Of a stretch of DNA of 64,000 bases, positions 48,181-60,840 are shown one piece after another. Numbering within the stretch: the first letter of the stretch is position 1; the number at the start of each line of letters is the position of its first letter. The notes below the pieces were generated by a model. That model was not told the DNA's origin and made no database searches. It saw nothing but the letters and a program-made list of their open reading frames with translations. The DNA comes from Cryptomeria japonica (lineage: Eukaryota > Streptophyta > Pinopsida > Cupressales > Cupressaceae). The position numbers and the translations under genes were made by a program. The stretch covers positions 664,793,938-664,857,937 of the forward strand of contig NC_081414.1 in NCBI RefSeq assembly GCF_030272615.1, read 5' to 3'.

Positions 48181-49121
48181 CAGGACTTTCCACCGCATAT
48201 CTTACAATGCAAGATTTTTTACAACTCCTCAGAAGGGGTAGGGGTTATAGTAATAATAATAATAGCCGTGGTTTATAGGTTTCATCTGTTGAGGGTTCTG
48301 CTGCCATGCCAATCTCCTCTGTTGAGCATGTTCTTCTAGGCGGTATTGGTACTTACAGCATAAGCCACATTTCGACATATGGTCAGAGCAATGGCAAATC
48401 TGAAGCCGGTCCTCCTCTACCTCCTCCCATGGTGCATGTCACTGTAATGGAAGCCAAACCAAAAATCGTAGCCAAGGTTATGTCTGCTATGAACAATTAT
48501 GGTGTAGGAAGGGGACCGACATTCGCATTGTGGAAAGAACGTGTTTGTGTTCCAGAAGGAAATTGAACCACTGGCCCCCATGCGAAAAGCGATGTAGCTA
48601 AAGTTTCATGTTTTTTCTTAACCATTAGTCAGTTCCCCTTCAACACAATCCATTAAATATAGTTTAATTTTGATCATTATTTTTTGTTTATGGTTATTTT
48701 GCAAATTTTGCGTATTGGTTAGCAACTACATCAAAAACAGACATGTTGTTCATTGCTAAGAATGCATTCATTCTCAACTCGATTGATGTCAATCAACAGC
48801 CAATTCTTTCCTCAAGAAAAGGTGTACATTTCATCGTATTATATATTTGTGTCCTGTTATTTCAAATTTCTTTTAATTTCATTTTTTTAATATGTTAAGC
48901 CAATTGCATAAACAAGAATTTGGATTTTCTGGTTTTCAGGTAACAACCACAAACAGGGCAAGGTCTTGTTAAGAAGATGAAGTCCATGAAACCTATTTCG
49001 AAAGATGATGAAGTCCATGAAACCCATTTCGAAAGATGATGAAGATGATGAAGATGAAGATGATGAATATGTGGATCAGAATCGAGAGAATTGGATGAAA
49101 ATTTTGTCTCACAAAGGTATC
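48181..49121 (+). pseudogene. Broken exon-containing gene fragment, unidentified
   Basis: After an intron-like end (TTTTATTTTCCAG at 48184) a frame opens at ATG 48207 (MQDFLQLLRRGRGYSNNNN), has a TAG at 48276, then continues in the same phase to 48566 (MPISSVEHVLLGG ... NYGVGRGPTFALW). A second exon-like segment, about 48940-49119, encodes a basic KKMKSMKPISK leading to an acidic DDEDDEDEDDEYVD tail and ends at a good donor (CACAAAG/GTATCTG). It carries a 31-bp tandem duplication (48976-49006 and 49007-49037) that shifts the frame. Upstream, 47700-47831 looks like a leader with a donor (CACTCAG/GTAGGC). RG- and acid-rich composition suggests a nucleic-acid-associated protein. The family is not recognised. 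Confidence 0.5.
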
Positions 49122-49199
49122 TGAAACAAGGAAAAATATGCTTTCCTTTTGGTTTCATTTCTCGCAGGGATTCTTTCCATGTACTTTTAAGTTTAAGGA

Positions 49200-52100
49200 A
49201 AGCTTTTTAATGTTATAAGTTGAAATAATTTGCAACCTGAAATTGGTTACATTATTCTTCAGGGGCAATTTAAGAAGTTGGTCTATCTGATTAACATTGT
49301 GTTAATATGACCCAAATTAAATTTGATGTATCACTGGTATACTACAATAATTTACAGTTAATATTAGAGCTGCTTGCGAATAGTGAATCAAAATTGTTGT
49401 CTACGTCTTATTTGAAATAGAAAAATATTTACAATGGAGAGACAAAAACCCTAACATGTTCAATCTGTCTTCATTAAACTCAACACTTGCTTTGAAATGT
49501 GACTCTCTTTTCTTCTTGCAACATGGACCTATATTCTAGGCATGTGTAGTTTGATGGATACACATGTGGACTTGGCAAAAAATGAGGCTTTGATCAAAAC
49601 CAAACTTCCCTCTCAAAACAACACGATTTCCCTCTCAAAACAACACGATTTTTGGCAAGACTAAAGAAATCTTAAGCATGGAAAAACCATTTTTGATTCC
49701 TTGACCTATCAAAACACCGCATGGTGACATGATAATGAGCCTTCTAAGAGAAAACAAACATGTAAAGAAATTCTAACCCTCAAAAACTCAATGACACTTT
49801 GAGAACATGGTGATGTTAGAAGGGCCATTAGGCCACTGTGAAAGAATAGACTAACAAGACCTTTGAAAGATTGTGACCAGCTATGAAAACATTTGCAACT
49901 TGCTCATCTTTAGAAACTCGTCCAATGTCAATAGCAAGTCAAGTCCTCAAAGTGTTCAAAAAATTTGAAGGCCAAGTAGGGTAAGCAAGAGCCTTTCAAT
50001 CCAAGTACTTCAAAGCAATATTTAAGTTGTGAATTGATTCTGAGTATAAAAATGAGAGGAACCACAATAGTATGTGTACTTTAAACAAGGATACGGTAGC
50101 TGGTGAAGATACAACATTTGTTCAGAATTTATTGAAAAGATCTTCCTCTATATTCTAGTTAAATTTTTACCTTACATAAGATATCATCATTAAGCCAGGC
50201 ATATGGTTTGAAGTTGAATTTGATGGATGGATGACAACTCACTAGACCATGAATTATGATCTCTGTAGCATGGCTTTTAGAGTTGAATTTGATGGATGGA
50301 GGCTAGATCATTGAACTGCCACTATCTGTATTTTTTATTAGATATTGTATATATTTTTTTTGGTTGTGAATGGGCAAAGCTCCTATGGATAACCAATTTT
50401 GAACTGTCAAGAAAAACTACAAAATATCGCAAGGCCTCATGTTTTTTTTATCACAAGATAAATGAGTACAAGGAGAGCCCAACATCATAGTGGTATGATG
50501 AGGACCAAGTTGTGCAACTAATTTTAGTTTAGTCCCATCGTAAGAGCCAAATGAGTTAAATAATTCCATTGAGGAGCAAATAAAAAGAATTCCATTTGAT
50601 GGTAGCTTTGTTCATTGAGCTTGCTTCTTGAAGCACCTAAGCATTTTTCATTGGTATAATTTTAAATTATAATACTAATGTTTGAATTTCAATTTTTCAG
50701 TTTTTAGCCCTTCATAATGTGATAATGTCATTCAATGTTGGACCATGGATGTTATTTAACTTTGTGTTTCTTTCACTGTCATTTATAATATGTATTTTGA
50801 TTTTATTTAAGATGTTTTTTTCTTTAATTTTTAACTATTATTTTACACATTTTTAGCAGTCACCTCCTAGCATGCTGTACCCAAAATAAAAGAAATATTT
50901 TGTCATCCCTAGAAACATGTCCCTTCATCCTGAACTTGGAAAGAGATTAAAGCTACCTGAAATTATTTTAGAAATAAAAGAAATATTTTGTCATCCCTAG
51001 AAACATGTCCCTTCATCCTGAACTTGGAAAGAGATTAAAGCTACCTGAAATTATTTTTGAAAAATGGTAATTAAATGCATTGAATTGCATTCCATCAAAA
51101 GAAGAATCTAAAATGTCATGAGAACCATGTTCTAATGATAAGGTTACATTACCATGATGAAGTATTAAGTTTTTATGGTAAAGCCAATCATTGTGCAAGT
51201 CCATGGCATAGTTGTCAAATTTAAAACCTCTAAAGCATGGCTTCTCAATGGAAGACATGTTCCCTCGTATTTGGAGACGGTGAGCTCCCTCAAGTTTAAA
51301 GATGGTACATTACCTCATATTTAGTTGATGGCAATGTTGGTATTGCAATTTATCTATTAGAAAAATCTAGATCCTTTTTGAAACTTTTTTTTTTAAAAAG
51401 CTAAAACATCTACCGATCTAAATGTAGCCCTCTGCTCCATGCATTTACCAAGCTTCCTTCTGTGAACACTACCCACATTTGGTTGACTAGGTGGGATAGG
51501 CTCTCCCTCCTTATAGATAATCCAACGGTATGGACTTGCATCCTTCAATTCAAGTCACTAAAGAAAACCTTAATTTTATCAATGTGCCATAATGTTATCA
51601 ATAGGAGCTCAGAGAATTGCAAATCTTTTTCTGCATTTATGTCTGCCAATTCATTCTTCTTCTTCAAAATGCCTAGAGAATTTATCTTGCGTTGAGGCAC
51701 TTTTTGATGTACAAAGAGTTACAATAAATTTCACAGAATATGCTAAGGTGGGAGATGTTTGCAAGGTAATATAGTAAGTTCAAAGGATTTGATGAATCTA
51801 TCCACAATCGTAAGATAAAATTTAAAGTTGCCATCATCTATTTCCAAAAGAGATTTTTTCTGAACGCTGCTAAAATCTATTAAGAGTTAGACAGGTGACC
51901 ATGATAAGAGAGAGCAGAGTATTGTTGAGTTTGATAGTCAAATTTATTGTTCGATTCAAAAACTCATTTGTCTATCATGCTTATTGGTTACAATACTACA
52001 ATGTTTAACAAATAACTAGTATGTATCATTAATATGCTTGGATGTTAATCCATCTTTAAAAAACATGTTTATATTTGAATATTGTACCCAAAATTTAATA

Positions 52101-53395
52101 ATAATGGGTAATATTTCTTTTAGTAAATATCTTGTTTAGAATGATTTTAGAATTCTAAAGTAACAAGTTGCCAATGGCTCAGGTTTTAGACAATAAGAAA
52201 TTTGGTGCCACACTGCAATCAAAAGAGAGACCAAAGCATCCTTTCATCTCGAGGTAATCCTTTGTACATTTCTTGGGTTTTCTTTCTAATTTATGAAATG
52301 AACTATAGAGGTGTATTGTAGAGCACAATATTGTCCTCCAGTCCTTATCTTGATTTGCATGTCTTGGCCAGGTTATTAAATACCTACAATCTTTACAAGA
52401 AAATGTCCAACAGTATGAGGCGACAGAGCAAAGCTCGAACCACATTTTCCATTTTAATATTTTCTCATTGCATGAAGGATTTTGGCAAAAGCTATGGAAT
52501 TTGGCTTGACACCTGCCACTTGCATTTGCTTAAAAGTTTGTGAAATATTTTTAAGAAATCCATTTTGTGCATATCTTAGAACCATATTGAGGCATCACAA
52601 ATTTTGCATTATTCATTGAATCTTTAGGACAGTGGATTTATAAAAATGGATCTAAAATTTTTAGGATTAGATTTCACAATCGAAACAAAGCGCTGAATAT
52701 CTTATTGAGGCATTTTGTCTAACAAATTGTGTGCCTTGTCTATGCTGTCACATTTCACATACATGTCTAGCAAGGCAGTTACAAACATAACATCTAACAA
52801 ATGTCACCCTTCCTTTATTTTTTAAAATCAATAAATACTTTGATTTTATGTCCAGTATGCACATTTTTCTTCAAGTTACATTCAGAACATGCATAGTATT
52901 AGACACCATACTTTCCAAACTATCACTTTCTACTGGGTTTGATAACTCGTTCTTCAAAAACCACAACCACTTATGATTTTAGCACTGAATTTCAGTTGTA
53001 AACTGTTTCTGAAATTACATTATATGAAAAGAAAAAGTTTCTACTATGTCAAATATAAGCTCACCCAAATTTAATAATTTATCAATATTATATACATTTT
53101 TTACATGCTCAAAGTAACTTTATATTACTTAATTGTTCTCAACACTTCACTACATTGCTAGCATGTTTTTAGCTAAAGGCAGGGACTCATGCTGTCTCAC
53201 AGCTCTTGTTATATATACAAATTGAAATAGCTTGTTCGAATACTTAATGTTGGACTTTTTTCTTAAAAAAATGACACAAAATTATTATTCATCTTACTTT
53301 TCAAAAAGGAAATTCTTCATATTTTCCTTTTGTGGCCATGGCATTTTACTCATGCGAGCATATTGTCATTGCGTTATTTTTAATTTGATTGTTTA
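49200..53395. other. Intergenic DNA, no gene recognised
   Basis: Only short frames occur (at most 88 codons). It contains small duplications: a 24-bp direct repeat near 49610-49655, a phrase TTGAATTTGATGGATGGA repeated near 50215 and 50284, and the 88-bp duplication listed separately. Confidence 0.5.
50884..51059. repeat. 88-bp tandem duplication
   Basis: Copies 50884-50971 and 50972-51059, beginning AAATAAAAGAAATATTTTG. They are essentially identical. Confidence 0.9.
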
Positions 53396-54355
53396 TTGAT
53401 GTTATTTTTGTCTTTTTATTAAATTAGTAATAAATCTTTTAAAATATATTTAACTATATTATTAGATTTTATATATTTTAAATGAATTAATGTTAGTTTT
53501 TAATAATTATATATTTCTTATAAATTATACAATTAATATATTGTTTATTTTTATATTAGAAATTGAAATATATTTTACATTTGTCATCAAAATAAAAAAT
53601 AAAAAATTAACAAATATAAATATTTAATATTTTAATCATAAATTTTAAAATAAATATCATTTTTCTTCTTATATTTCAATAGATTATATTTTATTTTATG
53701 CTTTCTATAATTTAGTTTTACTTATAATTTTTAATGTAAAAATTAAAATTTAAACTTAATTTTTAAAGTTTATTATTTTTTATAATATTTACTCAAAGTA
53801 GAGTTCAATTTATTATATTTATTTATTTATTCATGCAATATAAAATTATTTTAACAACTATTTTACTTATCATCCAATACAATTCGAATTATTAGATTGA
53901 CAAATATAAAATTTATTTTTATTTTTAATATCTACTCAAAATAGAGTTTAATTTATAATATTTATTTATTTATTCAATGCAATATAAAAGTATTTTAATA
54001 ACTATTATAATTAAGCATGCAATATAATTAAAAGTAAAAATTTGATGAATATTAAAATATTTTTAAGTTTAATTGTATATTTTTTTTAGTATTAATGACT
54101 GGGTTATATTTTATAATTATTATTAAAATAGAAAACAAAAATTTGATAAATATAAATATTTATGAATTTTAAATTTTCAAAGAATTAAAAATTTTCTTTT
54201 TACATTTTTAATAGGTTTCATTTGATTTTTACCTTTTTAAGTTCGCTTTTATTTGTAACTTTAAATGTACAAGTTCAAATCTTAGCATTAAGATTTTTAA
54301 TATAGTTTAGTTTTATACATGTTGTCTTTTTTCACTATTTAAAAAAACATCTTTG
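53396..54355. other. Very AT-rich spacer
   Basis: Almost only A/T, with repeated phrases such as AGAGTTYAATTTATWATATT (near 53805 and 53945). No gene. Confidence 0.6.
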
Positions 54356-54800
54356 TCTCTCTATATTTTCCTCTCTCTATCCTTCTCTTTGCCTCTCTCA
54401 ATACCTATTTCTAATACTTCTCTTTGCCACCTTCTTCCTCTCTCATTCTTTCCCCCTTCCATCTCTAACTAACAAAATCCTTTTTTGTTTTCTAATCTAA
54501 ATTAACCACCTATCTCTCTATCCTCTATCCTAGTGTCACATATACCTCTATTCCCCCCCCTCTCTCTCTCCCTATCTATCTATCTATCTCTTCCTCTCTA
54601 CCTCTCCCTTTCCCTATATATTTATCTATCTCTTTATCTATTTCTTTTTATCTCCCTCTACCTCTTCCTCTTTGTTTGTCTATCTTCTTATCTATATCTC
54701 TCTATCTTTATCTCTCCCTCTAATTCTCTCTATCTATTTCTCTGTATCTTCCTCTCCCCCTCTATCTTAACTCTAATTTTATCCACTCTAGACTAATGCA
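54356..54800. repeat. CT-rich polypyrimidine tract
   Basis: CTCTCTATC-type low-complexity DNA ending in CCACTCTAGACTAATG. It is the inverted partner of 44480-44690. The Ser/Leu/Tyr-rich frame it yields is not a gene. Confidence 0.85.
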
Positions 54801-55690
54801 ACTAATGACAAGAACATGATGCCTAACATCCATTGTTTACATATAATCTCTACCATTGAAAATAATTGCATATAGGAATAAGTTATTAATAAGTTATTTT
54901 TTTCATCTTTAATGTACTACCATTAGCATAGTCATATTAATTGTACAATAAAATAATTAGTCATATTAATGGTCATATCAACTTTAACACAATTATAGAA
55001 AGTTAAAGCATCCATGTCTTTAGTGAATTATTATTTAAATATACTATTATATCTTAACATTGAATATGAAATTTATTAATCTTATCATTATAGGGATTGA
55101 TTTCATTTCTTTATTGGATCTATTATATAAAAAATCATCACACATCATTTAAAACACCAACAAGTGCCACATAGTGGTGAGTACTTTCCGTCATAGTATT
55201 GTAATAAAAATATTTGTTCTAATTTTTAATTATTATAATTTTAAATTGTAATAAAAATATTTGTTTTAATTTTTAATCATTATAATTTTGAATCATTGTT
55301 AATATAAAATTATATTAGAATAATTATATTGATGTAATATTAACTAAAACTCTTATTTTAATAAAATAATATTAACTAGCAATTGCACTTTAGTGTGCAA
55401 TGGGTATGCTGAAGAGGTGTGGAAGGTCAATTTGGGAAAGTTTGGTCTATTTTTTGGATATATTTGTGTAGTTCATGAGGTCAATTTGTGGCCATGATGT
55501 TGTTTGTATGACAAAGGACTTAATTCAGTGGGGATAGCTTAAAATCAAATATGCGTACACTTACAAGGACTCAATCATAACTAAAATGAAACATTTGAAT
55601 TGAGAAGATAATCAAGTTTTACTATAAACAGGCTCATGTTATGTTTGCAATAGGGTGAGCATTCAATAGAGTTTGAGATAGGGCTAGAAA
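54801..55690. other. AT-rich spacer
   Basis: No gene recognised. A short duplicated phrase (AATAAAAATATTTGTTYTAA) lies near 55203 and 55250. Confidence 0.5.
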
Positions 55691-55693
55691 GAG

Positions 55694-55697
<4 letters not shown>

Positions 55698-55782
<85 letters not shown>
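55698..55782. repeat. (TA)n microsatellite, 85 bp
   Basis: Uninterrupted TA dinucleotides. It is directly followed by the long purine tract. Confidence 0.97.
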
Positions 55783-55785
<3 letters not shown>

Positions 55786-55786
55786 G

Positions 55787-56697
55787 TGTAAGAGTGAGAG
55801 AGATATGGGTAAAGAGATAGATATAGAGATAGAGAAGAAGATGGAGATATAGATGTAGTCAAAGATAGAGATGGAGAATGGGGAGAGTAAAATGGAGAGA
55901 AGGAGAGAGATACGAAAGAGATAGAGAGAGAGGGGAGAGGAATATATAGATATGGAAGAGAAAAATAAATATCTGGAGAGAGATGAAGATGTAGAAAGAT
56001 AAAGATAGAGATAGGAAGTGATATATAGATAGAGGGTGATATATAGTGGTAGAGGGAGATAAAGATAGAGGGCTAGATGAAAGAAGTGATAGGGAGAGAT
56101 AGATATAAAGAGGAAATGAGATAAGGATATAGAAGTCCAAAAAGAGGGAGAATGAGAGAGAGATGGATGGATAAAAGGTGACATGTCTAGAGATTAGGGA
56201 GAGAGATGTAGATAGAGGTATAGATGAAGATAGAGAAAAAGAGGAGGGGAAAAAAGATGAAGAAAAAGAGAGGGGGAGATAGAGAAAGAAAGAAAGGTTA
56301 TGGAGAGGGAGAGACAAAGATGAAGATATATAGAGATATATAAAGGAAGAGGGAGAGATTATATATATATAGTGAGATAGAGCTAGAAAGTTAGAGATAT
56401 AGAGAGGGGAAGATAAAGAGAGGGATTGACCAAAAGAGAGATAGTGGGGGGGGGGTATTGATATAGATAGAGGAAAATATAGATAGATAGAGAGGGATGA
56501 GGAGAGAGATAGAGATATATGTATAAAAAGGGATAGACTAGCTAGAGAGAAATGGAGATGAAATATAGAATAAGACATATTGTGCAAGAGATATGGAGTG
56601 GATGAGAGAGGGCTCAGGCAAGAGTGAAAGGAGATAACAAAGACAAGTAATAGAGAGAAAACTTAGAATTTAGAGAGACATGGAGAGATAAATATGG

Positions 56698-56754
<57 letters not shown>

Positions 56755-57420
56755 TGTATATACATTAGAGAGAGAAGACATAGACAGATATAAAAAGAGG
56801 GAGTGATGGGGGAGAGAGAGAGAGAGAAGGGATGTATAGGGATAGAAAGTATTTAGAGAGTAAATATAATTTGTAAAATATAAAGGGGGTAAGAAAGAGG
56901 GAGAGATGGAAGGAGAGAAAAATGGGGAGAGGGATAAATAGAGATAGAAAGAGTGTGATAATTAGAGAGGGGGAGATCGAGAGATGGAAAAATAAAAATA
57001 TAGGAAGTGATATATGAAGAGGTAGGGAGGGATACAAAGAGAGTGTGAGAGATGAAGGAAAAGGAGTGCATAAGATATAGAGATAGTGAGATAGAATTGA
57101 GATAGGGAGGGAGAATTAGGGTGGAGTGTGTGTCTATGTGAGTGAGAGAGATAGATATAAAGATAAGGAGGGAGAAAGAGGGAATGTGTGTGTGAGTAAA
57201 AGAGATATAGAGATATCTATAAAGAGGGAGAAAGATATACAAATAGATAGAGTGGGGGGATAGGGAGAGAGATGATATAGAAGTCGAGAGATATAAAAAA
57301 GAGGGAACAAGAGGGGGAGAGAGAGGTAGAGAGAGATAGAGTGGGAAGGATAGAAGGGGAGAAGAGAGAGATATAGGGGGACGTAAGGAGATATAGTTAA
57401 GGGCGAGAGATGGATACAGA
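55787..57420. repeat. 1.6-kb polypurine / GATA-GAGA tract
   Basis: Long, mostly A/G DNA with GAGATAGAGA and GGGAGAGAG words, interspersed T, a G9 run near 56448 and a pure AG run at about 56701-56750. The Ser/Leu/Ile frames on the minus strand (up to 242 codons) are low-complexity artefacts. Confidence 0.92.
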
Positions 57421-58084
57421 GATAATAATCAAATAAAATGCTAACATCAACATAACTCCCCAAGGGCATATGCTATCCCTAAATTATTGGCATGGAATGA
57501 GTAATAAAAAATTAGTTTCTCTTTTTTGCTCTCTCGCTCTAAACGTTTAATTTAAGTGTTAAGTTTAAATTTATTTTAGTATATAAATTAGAATAAAATT
57601 CAAATATTATTATTCTATAATAATAAATTTATAATAAGACAAAATTTATAAATTCTAATATCTTTTAATTATTATTTGTAATTCTATAAAAAACCACAAA
57701 TAATTAAAATTAAATTTTAACTTAATAAAATAATTAATCCTTAAAAGAAGAAGTGGAAGAATTAGAAGACATAATAAAAAATAGAATATCTAATAAAAGA
57801 AGATAATATTAAAATATATTCTTATAAAAAAATAGTAATAAAAGAAATATTTTAATTTAAATATAATAATTCTATCATAATTAAAATTTTCACAAGACAT
57901 ATAATTATAGATTAAATTAATTATAATAAATTTTAAATATTATTAAAAGAGACAAATAATTTAACGAAAGAAAAAAAGAAGAAGAAAAATTAGATTTAAA
58001 TAAATATTATTCTTTCTTTTTCAATATTTTTTCTTTTATTTTTTTAGAAACTTAAAAAAGGTAGAATATTCTAATAAAAGAAAT
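57421..58084. other. AT-rich spacer
   Basis: No gene. Repeated AATAAAAGAA phrases occur. Confidence 0.6.
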
Positions 58085-58401
58085 AATATTAAGAGATTTT
58101 TTTGATTTTTTTTTGGTCGGTAATTGGCCGAAGCCTGAATAGCTTTTGATTGGAGCTATGAACCAGTGGGGACATAGTAGGGGGCCCCATCCCCATTACA
58201 TATCTTTCAATTATTATTATTATTATTATTATTATGTTTGATTAGATTGACCCAAGACCTTCCCCATCATATGGAAGGCCAAGAGTGACAACTTAGAATT
58301 CCACTTCAGATGTCCCTATTGGGAATTGAACTTGGGTCTCCACAGTGAGAACCCAATATTTTAACCAGTTAAGCTCAACCCCTTGGACAATATTAAGAGA
58401 T
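58085..58401 (-). mobile_element. tRNA-derived SINE with target-site duplication
   Basis: Flanked by AATATTAAGAGAT at 58085-58097 and again at 58389-58401. On the minus strand the element starts TCCAAGGGGTTGAGCTTAAC, with an A box (GAGCTTAACTGGTT, 58363-58376) and a B box (CCAAGTTCAATTCCC, 58321-58335), and ends about 290 bp later in an A-rich tail (58098-58113). The body holds an (ATT)n run at 58211-58235 and a GGGGCCCC block. The arrangement resembles plant Au-type SINEs; the exact family is not certain. Confidence 0.85.
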
Positions 58402-58505
58402 ATTTTGACTAAAAGTAGATAATAATAAAATATACATTGTTTTTATGCATATTATTTTTCTAATAAATAATATTAAAGTGCATATTTTTATGTCAAAGGC
58501 ATTTC

Positions 58506-58625
58506 TATATGAATTGAACCACCTACTTATTGAAATAAATGTTTCAAATTTGAGGAGAAGAATGCAAGACTATCTTGTCAATTTTGAACCATTGATTTCA
58601 ATAAGTAGGTGGTTCACTTCATATA
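58506..58625. ncRNA. Candidate pre-miRNA-like or MITE hairpin
   Basis: Two 52-bp arms (58506-58557 and 58574-58625) with about six mismatches and a 16-nt loop. The outer part includes a 22-bp perfectly paired block (starting GAACCACCTACTTATTG in the left arm). Size and pairing fit a plant miRNA precursor or a very small foldback element. No promoter or target can be judged from the sequence, and flanking duplications were not found. Confidence 0.45.
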
Positions 58626-58932
58626 GGGAATGGATTTAGCATAACGATTATAATATATTACACATTTTATAATGAAAAAATATATTTTTCTTAAAAGCAT
58701 AATCCTAATTTAATTTAAAAAATTTATATAATTATAATTGTAATAATAAAACTAATCTCAAGTTGGGTGTTACAAGAGGTTACCTGAATCAAATTTTCAG
58801 TGCAAGTAATCAAGTCGAGCACTCTACAACTAGGGTACATATATTGGCCCTTGTTGTAGTCCAGAACACAAGCAGGGGCTCCCAAAGTTCTTTAGGGAGC
58901 CCCCACATTTATTACTTGTCCTAGAGTGTTAA

Positions 58933-60740
58933 ATGGTTGAAGGCATTTCTAATTTCTTTGAGAAACAAGAAAATTCGAGAGACGTGACTCCTGGAAATAT
59001 TGACTCAAAGGAGGCAGAACAAAAAACTTTTAAACAAGCCCTCGAGGGCCACACTATCAATCTCCCTCTGGAAGCCTAGTTTGTTGCAGAAGAAGGATAC
59101 CATGTTGCATCCAACCCCATTGAGGAAGAAGGTAAGATTCCTTCTACCAGGAAACTCATCATTTCTCCTAATGCTTCTATGTCTGTATTTATTTCTAAGG
59201 AAATTGATAAGCTTAGGGATTCAATAGTTTTTCTTGCAGCCCTAAGTGTTGATAGGATTCCATCTATGAAGTTTATGAACAAATGGTTACAAGATGTTTG
59301 GTCTAATAAGTTAGGGCTTCAATTTACATATTGTCAGATGATTCAAAAGGGCCTCTTTTTAATTTTCTTTGGCGACCCGGCTAGACAAAAAAAATCCCTA
59401 GACAAACAGTTTTGGGTTATGGGGAATTTGAGTTTTAGAAGCATTAAATGGGCCCTTGAAAGTTGCAATGAGGAAATCATGGCCCTTTTGAACCCTAAGT
59501 GGATTATCGTTAAAAACGTACATCCATTCATATGGTCGTATGTCTCTAAAATTATGGAACCACTAGGTAAAGTAATTAAAATTGACTCCTCCTCGACCCT
59601 TCTTCCCCACTTGGATGTGTGGCTCCTTGTTGCATTTAACCCTGATGCAGGATTCCCTAATGAAATTATCATTAATTTGGAACACTCCTCGCATTCCTAC
59701 CTTGTGGAGTACCTAGGGGATATCAATGTGTGCCACATTTGCAGAAGAAGTGGACATTACAAAAAGGACTCTCCGATTGTTAGAAGAAGAATTGTTTGCC
59801 CTGCTAAGGATCCCCCGCATGCCCCTCATAAACCTTACCCCCCTCACATTCTGATGCTGTGACCATTGGTCCTTTCCAATTTAAGATTAAAACCATTGTT
59901 TCTCTAATCATTCCTGACCCTCCCACGCAATCTCAGGTCCCTTCCATCCCTGAGAGCATCTTAAAGTATCAAAATGTTCTTGATGATTCTCAGAGGGCTT
60001 ATGACCCTCCTTGTAACTCTCTATTTGATGGTTCAAATAAATCTGGCTCTAACAAGGGGCCAAGGTCTCAAAATGCTTAGCAAATAGTGTTGGATAAATT
60101 GAAGGAAGTAGCCAAGGCTAGAAAACAACTTGAAGTTGCATTGTGTTTGAACAAAGGTGACTCTAATGGTTGCACTCCCATGCCCTCTAATGTGGACTTG
60201 AATGAGGATGACCAGGTTGTGGGCACTAGTCCCAATAATTCCATTATGGTTGTACTAGGAATTGGTGAGGCCTCATCCTTGGGTATGGCTGACTTGAGCT
60301 CTAGTGTTCAAGATTGTGAGCTCGAGAAGGTTTTTGTTACCAACATAGGTAAGGAAGAGGAACATGTTACGTGCCCCATCAAGACTTCCCCATAAACTTA
60401 TGTTGACTCTGATGGCCCCCAATTTGTTGTAGACACCCCTAGGTCCTCACATGGTGACAATGGTGGGTTCAAGGACCCCCTCTTAAACTCCCACACTCTA
60501 GCCCACAATAATGGGCATCATGGCCCTGCTGTCCCTAAAGGAGAGCTCAATATGACTATGGAATCCCCAAATTTTGCACTGGGTACAAATGAAAAAGGGG
60601 ATGGTTTTATTGAAGTTAAGTCTAAGAAAGCTAGGAAAAAGAGATCTACTAGAACTGTTAGAGATGTATCTGGTAGAAAGGAATCCATTAGAGCATACCA
60701 ATTGTCTGAATCTAGAAGAAAAAGAGGCAGACCCAACTGA
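58933..60740 (+). pseudogene. L1 LINE ORF1 (DUF4283, zinc knuckle), decayed
   Basis: ATG at 58933 (MVEGISNFFEKQE) is in phase with the long open part 59179-59862. A stop TAG is at 59077. The middle has the plant L1 RNA-binding pattern (GLQFTYCQMIQKGLFLIFF, LPHLDVWLLVAF), then a knuckle CHICRRSGHYKKDS at 59731 in which the last Cys is Ser. A frameshift near 59850 moves the frame; it then runs to 60740 with stops at 60078 and 60393 and ends in a basic tail (KSKKARKKRSTR, RRKRGRPN). In a live element the protein would coat the LINE RNA. Confidence 0.82.
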
Positions 60741-60840
60741 GTGGTTGTTTTTGATGCTAGAAATATCAACAATAAGGAAGACTGCCCTAAGTGTTTTGAT
60801 GGGTTCAAACCATCCATGGGTTCTTCTAAATAAATCCTCT

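Noticed and set aside
51462-51695. Possible reverse-transcriptase or RNase H relic on the minus strand
   Set aside because: A few suggestive words only; no catalytic motif or order of motifs could be followed.
54533-54796. 87-codon Ser/Leu/Tyr-rich frame
   Set aside because: Translation of the CT-rich tract; no unique sequence.
55581-57469. Minus-strand Ser/Leu/Ile/Tyr-rich frames up to 242 codons
   Set aside because: Low-complexity translation of the polypurine and TA tracts.
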